Positions 20,553 through 31,020 of a DNA stretch of 64,000 bases are shown piece after piece; the first letter of the stretch is position 1; each line of letters begins with the position of its first letter. Source of the stretch: Glebionis coronaria (taxonomy: Eukaryota; Streptophyta; Magnoliopsida; Asterales; Asteraceae); assembly GCA_025667525.1 (NCBI GenBank), contig CM046878.1:387313307-387377306 (forward strand), written 5' to 3'. The notes below the pieces were generated by a model that saw only the letters and a list, made by a program, of their open reading frames with translations, ran no database searches and had not been told where the DNA came from. The translations under genes and the position numbers were made by a program.

Positions 20553-22627
20553 ATCCCCTACACTTGGCCATTGCAATGACCTCATGCAATGCTTAGTGAC
20601 AAAGCAAGATTTACATTCTCCATCATAATCAACCTACCTTGGCCTTTATTAAACAATAGAAACTAAAGAAAATTTAAAAGATAGAAAATAACATAATGCT
20701 AGAAGGAAGAAACTTGTAAAGAAATCTAAGACTTACATTAGGGCTTTGGTGTCATGAATATTTATCACCCTCAAGTTTCACGTTCCCCATGCCAAGCTTA
20801 AAAACGAGATCATTGTTAGTACAAGTTAGCACAACTAACACTTACTCATGCGGTTCAATTAATCACTTAGACTCCCTTATTCCTATGGGTAACTCTTAAA
20901 TTTTATTGATGTCTTGAATGATCACGAGGATGCATTGTTGACTTATTTTGATAGTTTATTAAGGCTGAAAATAAAGTAGGACGATCTAATCCATAGTTAG
21001 CTAAAGGACAAAATCTTTTAAAACTGCTTCTCGAAACCTCATAAAGTTCATATCTTGGCATAACTCGCTTCACGATTTGAGACCTTTCTCAGACCGATAT
21101 TTGGCATTTACTTCATACTTCAAATCTTGAGAAGACGATCTTGAAATTATGGTCTTCTCTTCGTATATAGTGTATATCTTCACTTGGGGTAGTTGAGATA
21201 TTTTTTTCAAATGTTGACCACGACTTCTTCATTATTTCTTCAATCCTTATTTGGGATTTCGATATACAACGATCCGCCTCCTTTTCGGACTTGGATCTAT
21301 TTATCCTGATACCTTGTTAGGGTCTTTTCAGATACATTTCTCCATGATCTTTATGGGAGTAATTGCTTTTCGTCGTGTGTCTTGATCCTTCATATTGATT
21401 TTGGAATAATGCTTTTCACATCATCTTGGATCTTTAGCAACAAAATGGAATCCTCATGCCTTGTTAGTGCCTTTTTGGACTCGCCAATCTTCGCGTCCCG
21501 TTTCAATAAGTTATGCCTTGGCTATGAACTCTAATTAATACCGAGCAACTTTTAAACGATCTTGGGCTAGAAGCTAAGTAGTTTTTCAGACCGTACGACC
21601 TTACTTATTGCAATTATTTATTTACAAGCGATGGGATAAAAAGGTCATAATTAACTCACATAAGTTAATGAAAGAATACCAAACTTATAACTAACTCTAT
21701 CATTTCTCGTTCTCCATAATTTAAAATCTCAAGGAATGAGACTCGTGGATACTTAGCCTAATAAACCAATTAAGGTCTACATGGTTAAGGATACTAGCTA
21801 GAGTAAACTTGGATAAGTAAACTCGGATTGAGTCAAAATATTCACGACGGGCCTAATATATCAAAGATATCTAAATTCGCTAAAACCATTTTATTTTAAT
21901 AAGAGAAAATAACAAAAAATAAAGGAAACTACAACTAGGCCAAAATAGATTAAAATTTTTGAAAAATGTCGAAAAATCGAATTTCTGGTTAAAATAAGTT
22001 CAAATTCATGGAAAAGGCCACTTAACTTCGATAGAAGTCCCCCCTACACTTGATATAAACATTGTCCTCAATGTTTAAGCATGTGGGATTAAACTCCTCT
22101 ACACTTAGGACATTGTGCACGTTGTTTAAATCTTGCTAAGGAAAAGACAACTAACGAGATTCCTATTTTAATATTAGAAAATATAAAATAGTGAATCGAA
22201 AAGAGTTTAGGATAGAACCGGGAAGACGGGAACACGGAATCACGGGTCGTCAAAAATCATCAAGAGTGGATCGTTGAACGCTCGAATCCCTGAGTATGAG
22301 AAGAGAGAAAATAGCAAACACCAACGGGTCTCCCCTACACTTAGGATAAAGATAGATAAAAGATAGATACTTGGGTTGCCTCCCAAGAAGCGCTTGATTT
22401 TTGATAACCGAGTCGTGAGCCTGACTCGACCTTGATTAGCATAGGAAGAAGCTTGAAGAACATCTACCGGGATCAAATACATGGTTTTCGTTCAGCAAGT
22501 AGCACAGGCTTAAGGCAAACAAGGCAAGCCAAAGAAGAGTAGGCAGGGTTCCCTTAAGTAGTTTGTGAGCACAGTGGAAGAAAGTAGGGTGAAGTGCAAG
22601 CATGTTTCCATAAGTACCAAAGATTTT
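20553..22627. other. Athila-like element, 3' non-coding region where pol is absent
   Basis: About 2 kb with no supported frame. The first bases (ATCCCCTACAC; element strand GTGTAGGGGAT) next to the LTR are the likely polypurine tract. Near 22330-22400 the minus strand encodes a short KIKRFLGGNPS-like stretch that I have seen in 3' regions of Asteraceae gypsy elements; I give it no function. Nothing resembling RT, RNase H or integrase is visible in any frame. Confidence 0.7.
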
Positions 22628-24292
22628 TCATTTTATTTCATCAGATGGATACTGAGATGGCTTGAAAATGGCAATACCGGGGTCGAACACCTTTTTCTTT
22701 AGGGGAAAATAACGCTCAGGTTCAGCAGACCTTGAAGAGGATCCGATCATAAATCTCGCAATCTCATCCTCAAACGGAGGGTAGAGAGGAGTTAAGACAT
22801 AAGTGCTACTGATATCGGTGTCGGTCGGCTTCTTCTCCTTTGAAGCGGGTGTCTTCATATCCAAAGTAGGATAAAGACCATAATCATCAAAGTCTAAAGG
22901 AGGGGCATCACTCTCACGAGGGAAGTATGTATTGAGAAAAGTAGCAAAGTCTTCCTCAAATGAGTAGTCATCCAAAGTAGGATCAAGTGTTGTTGGCGGA
23001 GGATCTTCATCATGTGAAGAATCACTCGAGAGAGTATCAGCCTCATCAAAATCATCATAAGTGGGCATGTCGGGATACTTAGAAGTAAAATCAGCAAAAT
23101 CATCCCCATCGGAACTAAAATCATTAGCATAAGCATTATAGATCGGTGGAGAATCATAAATTGGTGGAGGATTAGAATTGAAGAGAGAATCATCCACATC
23201 ATCATGGAACAGTGGATTATCATAGCAAGAATCGAACAGAGGATTGTTGTAGACGACAAAATCATCAAGCACATTAATCATATTCGCGGATTCTCTTCCA
23301 TTTGTTTTGGTTGTGATCTTCCCCATTTTGAACACTTGTGCATCATTCCCGACCCTTAAGATTAACTCACCTTCGGCAACATCGACTAGAGCTTTTCCGG
23401 TTCTCAAGAATGGTCGACCAAGTATTAAAGGAATACGAGGGTCCATTTCATAATCAACAACAACAAAGTCGACCGGAAAAGTGAAGGTGCCCACTTTAAT
23501 AAACACATCTTCGGCAATACCAAGAGGGTAAGCGAGAGTGCGATTTGCAAGCTCAAGAGTCATCTTCGTTGGAGTAAGATCGGGTAATGATAGTGTTTTC
23601 TAGACACTTAAAGGTATCATATTTATACTTGCCCCGAGATCGGCTAAGGCAGTAAATTCTTCGGTTTGGTGAAAAGTACATGGTAGCACAAAACGACCAG
23701 GATCTCCAAGTTTCTCCGGAAGTTCTTTAAGAAGGACGGCAGAACAATTTTCATTCAATCGAGTATTAACAAACTCGGCCATCTTCTCCTTCTTGCTAAG
23801 CAATTCCTTAAACATCTTAACAAATTTAGGCATTTGTGCTAGAGCTTCAACAAGGCTAAAAGTGATGGTCATTTCTGAAACTTTCTTCAAATAGTTTGAC
23901 ACTTGAATGTCATCCTTGGTTTGCAGTTTGGCCTTGTCTAAGCGAGATGGATAAGGAATATTGGGTTTATAAGTGGAAGGTGGGGTTGGTGGAGGGTTAT
24001 TCTTGGGTACTTCTTCATGACGAGGCGGAGACGGTAATGGTGAACTAATACTAGGTGTGGGAGTAGTAGGGATAAATGGTGGTGGGGGAGGTGTAGATGG
24101 AGTAACTGTGGGAGGGATAGATGGTCCTACTAAAGTTGCTCCACTACGGTTAGTAATAGCACTTACATTCGCTCTTGGGTTGGTAACAGTATTTGAAGGA
24201 AGTGAGCCCGAAGTAGATGGTTGGTTACCTTGAAAGAAACTAGCCATCATGTTCTTCAAATCATGCGTTTGAGTGCTGATAGAAGTTTGCAT
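22628..24292 (-). pseudogene. Athila-like protease with Pro-rich linker and acidic tail
   Basis: One minus-strand frame carries first a Pro/Ser/Thr-rich linker, then MTITFSLVEALAQMPKFVKM. The aspartic protease follows with ALADLGASINMIPLSV, where DLGAS is the active-site motif. A single in-frame stop at 23597-23599 interrupts, and the frame continues with TLELANRTLAYPLGIAEDV, VDFVVVDYEMDPRIPLILGRPFL and FKMG. Protease similarity ends near 23270. A ~200-residue acidic tail rich in Asp, Pro and Tyr follows to a natural-looking stop at 22628. A full Athila would enter RT here. The protease would process Gag. The tail is unlike pol and is unrecognised. Confidence 0.85.
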
Positions 24293-24338
24293 ATCTTGAC
24301 GAAGATCGGTTCTAATATCATTTCCTTGTTTAGTGATG

Positions 24339-25612
24339 TCACTTTTCCTGATTTGGCTTTTGAAGATTGTTAACTAGCTCTCGTTGGGGTTTCATGAAAG
24401 TTTCAACATCGTGATTGATGGGTGGAAGTTGGGGAGCGGGTGGGTGATATGGAGTAGAAGCTCGAGGTGGGTTTTGAGTGCTTCTATTGTAATTGTTGGG
24501 GTTGTGGTTTTGAGGAGAAAAAACGGGGGAAAGATAATTGTTAGAACGGTAACTCAGCAAATTCCGATCACCTTGAGGTGGGGCTTGGTAGTTTTTCGGT
24601 GAATAGTTACCATAAGCCGCATACACGTTTTCCGGATTGCTTTGAGTAGAAGGACAATCAGTGTATGAATGAGGACCATCGTAAGTCTCACAAGAAATTG
24701 CTACAACTTTAACTTGTTGTTGTTGATTAGTAGCTATGAGCAAGATACTTTTGTTCATTTCGGCCATCATGCGGGTGAATTCGGTCATGTCAGGGTTTGC
24801 TGAAGTAGAAGAAACATTGACTCTCGGGTTATTCCTTGAAGATGCGGAGGAATCCCAATTTTTGTGATGAGTAGTCATGTTCTCAATAAGCTCTCTACAC
24901 TCCTCGGGTCTCCTTTTCATAAATGTGCCACCGGCGGCTGCATTAATCGTATCACGATCACGAAAAGTTAAACCATTGTAGAAAGTGTCAGTTAAGGTAA
25001 CGGGGAGCATGTTGTGGTTTGGACATCGATCGATCAAAACATTATATCTTTCCCAAGCATCAAAGAGAGATTCATCGGGTTCTTGCATGAAACCGCTGAT
25101 TTGATTCCGAAGGCTCGTGACCATGGATGGTGGAAAGTATCGCGACAAAAATCGTTGAGTCATGTCGTCCCAAGTATGAATGGAATTATTCGAGAGACGA
25201 TCAAACCATTTTTTGGCGTGGTGGGATAAAGTATGTGGAAAGAGTTGAAGGCGAAGGACATCCATAGTAACACCGGGCAACTTCATGCTTTGAGTAATAG
25301 TAATGAATTTGTCGAGGTGCTTGTTGGCATCATCATCAGGCAATCCGCGAAATAGATTAGTTTGCACTTGTTGGATCATGTGATGCTTCAACGAAAACTC
25401 CGGAGCCGTGATTTGCATCGGCGCAATCGGTCCTCCTCGTCCATACATAGTTGGTTGACAAAGCTCCTCCATTGTCCGAAGATCAGTTGTGGAAGAACAT
25501 TGTTGTTGTTATTGTTGTTGAGGTGCGGTGGGTTATTGTTGTTGTTCACACCTGCCATAGCTAAATCTTCACGAGTCTCGGGCTCTGGATAAGTTGAAGA
25601 TCTAGTACGCAT
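24339..25612 (-). pseudogene. Athila-like gag
   Basis: The start is MRTRSSTYPEPETREDLAMA at 25612, followed by an Asn-rich run. The frame shifts near 25480, after which the main body is open to 24339. The retrotransposon gag domain is clear: EFSLKHHMIQQVQTNLFRGL, DANKHLDKFITITQSMKLPG, LFPHTLSHHAKKWFDRL, WDDMTQRFLSRYFPPS, FMQEPDESLFDAWERYNVLI and TFYNGLTFRDRDTINAAAGG. Near CETYDGPHSYTDCPS lies the usual C-x3-G-P-H-x4-C-like knuckle of Athila-type gag. A second frameshift separates this frame from the linker and protease below. In the family Gag builds the particle. Confidence 0.9.
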
Positions 25613-25819
25613 ACACCTGCGAAAGCAAAAGAAAAGGATACCAAAGCAATAGACAATATATATACAAATATAAAATCTTTTTGGAGTTTTGAAAATTTTT
25701 TAATTTTTATGGATTTTTTTTTTGAAAACTTTTTAGCAAGAAAAATAACGTTCACGAGTGAACGGATCCCAAAATTCAACGCGTCTCTCACAGAAAACCG
25801 TTAATCTTTACGAAAAGAG

Positions 25820-25834
25820 CCGGCAGCGGCGCCA
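25820..25834 (-). other. Primer binding site of Athila-like element
   Basis: The minus strand reads TGGCGCCGCTGCCGG two bases inside the 5' LTR. It matches the tRNA-Asp-type site I recall for Athila elements with one mismatch. Confidence 0.8.
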
Positions 25835-25836
25835 TT

Positions 25837-27602
25837 TAATACAAGGGATTTCCAAGTATAAAATAATTTCGTATTTAATAACTGGTTTTTAATTAGAAAA
25901 ATTGTTCGTTGAAATCGGTCTAATCGAATTGATTATTGATTAACGTGCGACTCAGTCGTCTTTTGGTGGGAAACAAAGATTTGTCGTTGTTGTAAAATTA
26001 AAGTGCAAAACTATAACATAAATGATGGTAATTAAATCTAGAACTAATTAGAACTTAAATGTGCAATATTAAAACTTTGAAAAGTAATTTAATTAAATGA
26101 CGAGTAATTTAAGCTTGACGAAAAATTAAATTTGACAAAGTATTAAAAATGTAACTTAAAAACAAAACAAAGCAAAATATAATCCAAAACCCAAAACCAT
26201 CGGAATGTCAGATCGGAATGCTGTCACCATACCCATCGGAATCCAGATCGCAATGCGCCATCGGAATCAGTCTATCGGAATAAGTCAAAAGAATTCTATC
26301 GGAATAACAAAATTGCAATCTATCGGAATGTTTAAAAAGAGAGCTGTCGGAATGTATGAAACTTAATCTATCGGAATATTGCTAAGTAAAATTAGGCAGC
26401 ACTTTGACTTAATATACCTCAAGAGCCATCGGAATATGCGATCGCAATGTGCGATCGCAATCCCAGATCGGAATGAGGGGGTTGTTACTCTAGATCGCGA
26501 AACCGTCGGAATGTGATAACCTTTGTTCCAATTCTGTCACAATCGGAATGTGGAGAAGAAGAGTCGTCGGAATGTTTTGAACCCTCCTTTTCCGAAGAAG
26601 AACAATCCGCAATAAGCAAAAGCTAAATAAGCTAAAACTAATAAGCTAATATCAAAAACTTAAATGAAATGGAAATACGATGAGACAATAAGCAACAAAT
26701 TTAAAGACTTTTTCAAAATACGAAATAAGTAAACAAAATAAGCAAACTTTTAGAAAGATGATACTTTTTAGAAAACTTAGAAAAACAAATAAGCTAAGTA
26801 CAAAACAAGCCAATAAGATTGTCAAACTTATAGCTTATTTCATACGAAAACTTAGATAGAAGTAAAAAGGTGAACTTTTAAATCAAATAAGCAAAGAGGT
26901 TAAGCAAAACTTTGCTTAATCCGAATTTGCAACAATTCAAAAACAAGAAAAGTAGGATGAGAAAAATAAAGAAAAGCTTGATTAAAGGTAAATAAAGATT
27001 CAACAATAAAGTTAACTTGGAATTAAAAGGCTTGAAATTTAAGACATGAAATTAAAGAACAAGATAGTAAATGACATGAAATTAAAGTTGTGCAAGTAAA
27101 GAAAGAAAAAAGGTGGAAAGACTAATTGTCACATTAGCTAACAAAATGAAATGTAGAGAAATGGGTGGTATTTATAGTGATTAGGGAGGTTAAGCATGTG
27201 TTGCTTCCTTCTTTCTTTCTTTCTCGTCTTCTTAATTCTTCGACTTTCTCGACTTTGTCTCGGGATTATTTAAACTCGTCTTATAATATCTTCATTTATT
27301 AGACTTGAGTTCTTCGGCTTTATTAAACTTCCGTCTTTAGACTTTTTCTTCGATAAATCTTCAGAATTGGCCTTGAACTTCCGTTCTTTTTGCCCCTTGA
27401 TCTTTTGACTTCTTCTTTTGTCTTTTTCTTCAATAAAAGCCCGTGAAAGCCCTTGTTTTCTTCCCTTTTCACATTTTGATCCTAAATCACAACAAAAACA
27501 CAAACCACGCATAATTCCGACATTTACGACCTAAAATACACGTTTTGGCTTGGTTATTATTGTAGTTAAGTTGTAAAAAGATGGGTGTTTTCACACCTAT
27601 CA
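25837..27602 (-). repeat. Athila-like 5' LTR (right)
   Basis: Partner of 18784-20552. TATA-like CTATAAATA lies at 27169-27177 on the minus strand. The motif cluster is repeated at 26200-26575 with a few base differences. Confidence 0.93.
27169..27177 (-). promoter_or_regulatory. TATA box of Athila-like 5' LTR
   Basis: CTATAAATA on the minus strand, conserved with the other LTR and with a similar box in the related solo LTR at 48821-48830. Confidence 0.6.
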
Positions 27603-27607
27603 AGGAC

Positions 27608-27848
27608 CAGAAGAGAAACATCCACCTATGGCTATATAAGCCTTTCCCTGGTTCATTTTATCGTTTAGCTATGTGTTTAGGAAACCAATCTTCTCTCTAG
27701 AGTTCTGTTGTAACCGTTTGGGTTTATCCATCATTTGATAATAATCCCTTTAACCAATATAGCTCCAAATTGGCTTATTGTAGCTTATTTCAGCGTATTG
27801 CGTTGCTTATTCCTTGCTTATCTAATAAGCCGGATTAAGAGTGTCTCA
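27608..27848 (+). repeat. 5' LTR of DC1 element, remaining 241 bp
   Basis: Continues from 18783 after the Athila-like insertion and its duplicated AGGAC. It carries an extra CAGAAGAG absent from the 3' LTR. GGCTATATAAGCC near 27630 is a good TATA box for the plus strand and is identical in the 3' LTR. Confidence 0.9.
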
Positions 27849-27850
27849 AT

Positions 27851-27862
27851 TGGTATCAGAGC
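27851..27862 (+). other. Primer binding site of DC1 element (tRNA-iMet type)
   Basis: TGGTATCAGAGC lies two bases after the 5' LTR. It shows that this is a real LTR retrotransposon and not a chance pair of repeats. The leader 27863-28224 holds no supported frame. Confidence 0.9.
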
Positions 27863-28224
27863 ATCGTCTTGCGACCTTGTTCCGCCATTGTTACCGGTTC
27901 CCTTTGTTGATTAGTCATCGGAAAAACTTAGTTACAATTCCGGCGAGTTAGTTGCGAAACCGGTGAGGTTGTTGGAGTTGGTTACGATATCACATCCTGT
28001 TACACATCTGTTACCTTAGTTACAAATCTTGATGTAACATTAGGTTTTGATAACAATCTTGGTTTGGTCGAAAGTTTGTTATGATTCTGGCCAAAAGTTG
28101 TTGTAATTTCGGAGAAGGTTGTTAGGAATTAGTTACGATTGGTTACAAGTGGTTACAATCATTTGTTACTAATCAGCTACATTTAGTTAGTTATCCGGAG
28201 GATAACCACCAACTGTTTGATGAA

Positions 28225-28491
28225 ATGTCGAGAAGTAAAATTATCAAACACGATGAGTCGGTGCGTGAATACAATGAGGAGTTTGTTCCTGAGGCTACTA
28301 GAAGGGGTTGGAGTGGATCCTATGGCATTAGTATGTTCATTCTGGGTCTTCAATCAGAAATTGCGAGAAAGGTTATAATGTGCCAACCACGAACGCTTTT
28401 TGAAGCATATTGTGTAGCTATTATGGAAGATGACGCTACGTTTGTTGACAAGGCAAAGGAATGGCCTAACAAAGCACGGTTTGCATCCTGA
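28225..28491 (+). pseudogene. gag remnant in DC1 element
   Basis: An 88-residue frame reads HDESVREYNEEFVPEATRRG, FILGLQSEIARKVIM and [18 protein letters not shown]. This is the C-terminal half of a Ty3/gypsy-type retrotransposon gag domain (the ESVREY, F-x-x-GL-x-x-x-I and TL-x-EAY pattern). The N-terminal half of that domain is not visible upstream. The frame overlaps the DC1 frame by 62 bases in a different register. Confidence 0.65.
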
Positions 28492-29128
28492 GCATGAGCT
28501 TGTTCTTACTCGTGTACAGGAGTATACTTGTGATGGGTGTGATAAAGATGGGAAGATTTGGACTTATTGTTGCGAGGATTGTAACTTTGATCTTCATCCT
28601 CATTGTGCTCTCAAAGAAACTAACGGGAAAGTGGATGTTGATGAAATGGTCGATTGTGATGATAATCAGGAAGGTCATGAGGTGGAAACCAAGGTAGTTG
28701 TCGTTAAAAATAGTTATTCTGATAGAAGGGACAAAACAAGTGTTAGTGGAAATGGTGGTATTGAGATATCCATCGGATTAATGGGTAGAGTGTTGATAGA
28801 TTGTGCTGAAAAGAACTATGTAATTGGTAAGGATAAGAGTGGTATGGCTGATTCAGGGAAGGAAAATTGTGAGGTGGTTTGTGAGGTGAATTGTGAGGAA
28901 GATGGTGATGGTGTGATGGTTCTTGAAAACGAGTTAGATGTTTGTTTAGGAAGTCGTATAGGCGCTGAATTTACAGAATTCTTGCCTACGGGTATCGGTG
29001 TTCATAAGGAGGTAAGGAATTTACTTAATGGTGTTGTTGGCATGGAAATAGTAATAGGAGGGAATCGAGATTCAAGTTCTGATGTTAGGATGTCGAGTGC
29101 TATACAAAGGAGTATGATGGAAAACTAG
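28430..29128 (+). pseudogene. Captured DC1 (C1_2) zinc domain, nucleoredoxin-type, in LTR element
   Basis: Residues ~19-63 (about 28484-28618) read [18 protein letters not shown], then [10 protein letters not shown] and [11 protein letters not shown]. This has the His, C-x2-C, C-x2-C, H-x2-C layout of a DC1 domain. The EHELVLTR start, CDGCD, W-x-Y and DFDLHP-x-CALKE order closely match the C-terminal zinc domain of plant nucleoredoxins as I recall it. No thioredoxin fold precedes it, only gag. The remaining ~165 residues are Val/Asp/Glu/Gly-rich and unrecognised. The true start is unclear: in-frame ATG at 28430 lies inside the overlapping gag frame, so an ancestral gag-DC1 fusion with a later frameshift is possible. 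The stop at 29126 looks premature because coding-like sequence resumes in another frame. Confidence 0.7.
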
Positions 29129-29193
29129 ATGGGAATAAAGAGGATGGTTACTTTGCTCATAAAAGTGAGGAGATTGAGCTCGATGAAGTTAGG

Positions 29194-29739
29194 ATGAAAA
29201 GAGGAGAGGGCCTAAGATATGGGGGTGACATCTATGATGAAGGAAATTTGAATTTTAGAGTTATTAATGTTGAAAGCATCGTGGTAAATTCCAAAACAAA
29301 GAATGTGAGTGTTACTTATAGCGATTTAGTAGAAAACAAAGGGGATGTTGAAGATGATGAATGTTTGAATCAAAAAAAGAATAAAAGTGGAGGTGATACA
29401 AAAGTCATAGAATGGGTTATAAGTGTGAATAAACAAAAGGTAGTTGGAAAGTTTGTGAAGGATAGGGGGAAGAATATTGGTTTATGGAATGCCTGTGATG
29501 GTGTTATTGATATTGATAATGTGGGTCAAAATAGTAGAAGTAAAGGTTGTGTAAAATTGGATGTAGAGAAATGGTTGAGAATGTATGTTACTGATGTGGT
29601 ATTTGAGGGTGTAAAACATCGTTCGGGAGAAGGTAAAGGCATGAGCAATGAGGAGGAAAACTGTTGTGTTTGGTTCAAAGTGGGTCCAAATGGTAAAAAT
29701 AGAGATGGTGGTAAGTCTGATTTAGGGAAATGGGTTTGA
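29194..29739 (+). pseudogene. Unrecognised reading frame downstream of DC1
   Basis: An open frame of 181 residues follows, hydrophilic and rich in Lys, Gly, Asp and Val, with the same compositional style as the sequence after the DC1 domain but in a different frame. It may be the continuation of one longer captured or element-specific protein after a frameshift near 29130-29190. I see no known domain, signal peptide or membrane span. Confidence 0.4.
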
Positions 29740-30350
29740 TGAAACTTGTTGTGTTTGATATATGAAAGTGGCCCAACAGGAAGAAAAAAAAAGAAATTGG
29801 TGTGTTGAATTGGTAAGTATGGGTGTTTGGGGAATACTGGAAATGGCATGTGATCAATAGTGAGTAGCATATGCACAAGTGAAATGACCTACAGTTCTTT
29901 TGTGTGTTCATTTGAAATGGAGGTGAGTGGAGTTGATGCAGTGGATTTTAAACATAAAGTTGGAATGAAAGACCGACGATAAGGGTGTTAGGAGTTGCTC
30001 ATCACATGGTTGAAGTTAGCTTGGAGTTGTAGATCAGCAGGTCTGACTAAGGTGTGTTTGGCATAACAAATTATTTGATGTTTTAGAGTGCTAAACAACC
30101 TAAGATGACTATAAGTTGTGTGAAGTAGTTGATGGTGTTCGAAGGTGAGGTATACAAGTAACCAAAGTTCAAACTGAGTTGTTGAAATTTAGCTTGAGCC
30201 TAAAGACTTAAGTCCAATGCGAGCTGCTGATATTCATGACCAAAGTTCATTTGTGGAGTTGTAGTGTTACATGATCATCATTGTGGGTATACGTGATTGA
30301 TGAGGTGTGGCGTCTATTTTCAACCCGATTCTTGAGGTCAAGAATCTCTT
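29740..30350. other. DC1 element, 3' non-coding region
   Basis: About 600 bp of G/T-rich sequence with no supported frame, ending just before the polypurine tract. Confidence 0.6.
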
Positions 30351-30363
30351 AAGGGGGATGGAT
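30351..30363 (+). other. Polypurine tract of DC1 element
   Basis: AAGGGGGATGGAT stands immediately before the TGTTACGGG start of the 3' LTR. Confidence 0.88.
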
Positions 30364-30653
30364 TGTTACGGGTCAAATGGTCAAGGCACCAATTATGCAC
30401 ATGTCAAGAAGTTGGAGGACAAACATCCACCTATGGCTATATAAGCCTTTCCCTGGTTCATTTTATCATTTAGCTATGTGTTTGGGAAACCAATCTTCTC
30501 TCTAGAATTCTGTTGTAACCGTTTAGGTTTATCCATCATTTGATAATAATCCCTTTAACCAATATAGCTCTAGATTGGCTTATTGTAGCTTATCTCAGCG
30601 TATTGCGTTGCTTATTCCTTGCTTATCTAATAAGCTGGATTAAGAGTGTATCA
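30364..30653 (+). repeat. 3' LTR of DC1 element
   Basis: An uninterrupted 290 bp copy from TGTTACGGG to GTGTATCA. It shows what the split 5' LTR looked like before the Athila-like insertion. CCCAC follows at 30654-30658. Confidence 0.93.
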
Positions 30654-31020
30654 CCCACACCTTAACATAGTCTCTTAATGATGGTTGGCAGCCCAGTCTT
30701 TATCGCACTCCCACTTGCCATAATCTGATCTACACCTTGTTTGATCAAGATATCATCAATGCATGTATATATTAGGCTCTTGAATGCCTCCATAGCAACA
30801 TCTAAAGGCTCCTCATTTGTCACTGCAAAGTTAGAGACATAAGCATTTAATTATATACCACAGAGATCGGTTTAGAAAGTTTTAAACAAGCCAACAAACC
30901 TTTAAATGCATTGAAGACAACTGGAAGCTTAACAACACAGTCAAGTTGTCACCAGACAATTCATTTGAGGAAACAGAGGCCATGAGCATAAAAGATCTAG
31001 GAGTGCTTCAGGGGATACTT
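30654..31020 (-). pseudogene. RRP12-like (NUC173/ARM-repeat) gene fragment
   Basis: On the minus strand an exon at 30654-30822 follows a good acceptor (CTTTGCAG) and reads NEEPLDVAMEAFKSLIYTCI, then LIKQGVDQIM and PTIIKRLC before a stop. Upstream, separated by an ~80 bp intron-like gap with donor AAG|GTTTGT, is a block at 30900-31020 with ASVSSNELSGDNLTV and KLPVVFNAFK in different frames. The combination resembles the middle of plant RRP12-like ribosome-biogenesis proteins, which act in nucleolar pre-rRNA processing. Frameshifts and a stop make it non-functional. The gene continues at 18660-18721 beyond the LTR-element insertion. Identification is from memory and needs an alignment. Confidence 0.6.

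Larger units (their letters stand above)
18784..27602 (-). mobile_element. Athila-like Ty3/gypsy element, gag-protease only, minus strand
   Basis: Long LTRs (1,769 and 1,766 bp), TSD AGGAC on both sides (18779-18783 and 27603-27607), and a primer site beginning TGGCGCCG as in Athila-type elements. The interior codes for Gag and protease followed by an acidic tail. RT, RNase H and integrase are absent; about 2 kb of non-coding sequence lies between the protease tail and the 3' LTR. In element orientation the LTR runs TGATAGG to GTATTA, so the 3' terminus is TA rather than the usual CA in both copies. LTR divergence is about 1.5-2% by eye, the lowest in the window. It is nested in the 5' LTR of the DC1 element. 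Confidence 0.9.
18727..30653 (+). mobile_element. Non-autonomous LTR retrotransposon carrying a captured DC1 domain
   Basis: Two ~290 bp LTRs (TGTTACGGG to GTGT(C/A)TCA) flank a 2.5 kb internal region with a tRNA-iMet primer site at one end and a polypurine tract at the other. The 5 bp TSD is perfect. It encodes no protease, RT, RNase H or integrase. The interior has a short gag remnant followed by sequence that is not retrotransposon-like, including a nucleoredoxin-type DC1 zinc domain. Without the Athila-like insertion in its 5' LTR the element is ~3.1 kb. About nine mismatches plus one 8 bp indel separate the LTRs (~3%). It would need enzymes from an unrelated or parental autonomous element. 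Confidence 0.85.

Noticed and set aside
22894..23274. Minus-strand Met/Ile/Leu-rich frame that looks like a membrane protein
   Set aside because: It is an alternative frame of the acidic protease tail, whose GAT-rich codons read as ATG/ATT in another register.
27270..27512. Small frame MRGLCFCCDLGSKCEKGRK... present in Athila-type LTRs and the solo LTR (48825-49160)
   Set aside because: Shared because the LTRs are related; it lies upstream of the TATA box in element orientation, so it would not be in the main transcript, and the C-terminal halves diverge freely.
28466..29911. Minus-strand open frames opposite the DC1 region
   Set aside because: They are low-complexity mirror frames of the plus-strand coding-like sequence with no family resemblance.
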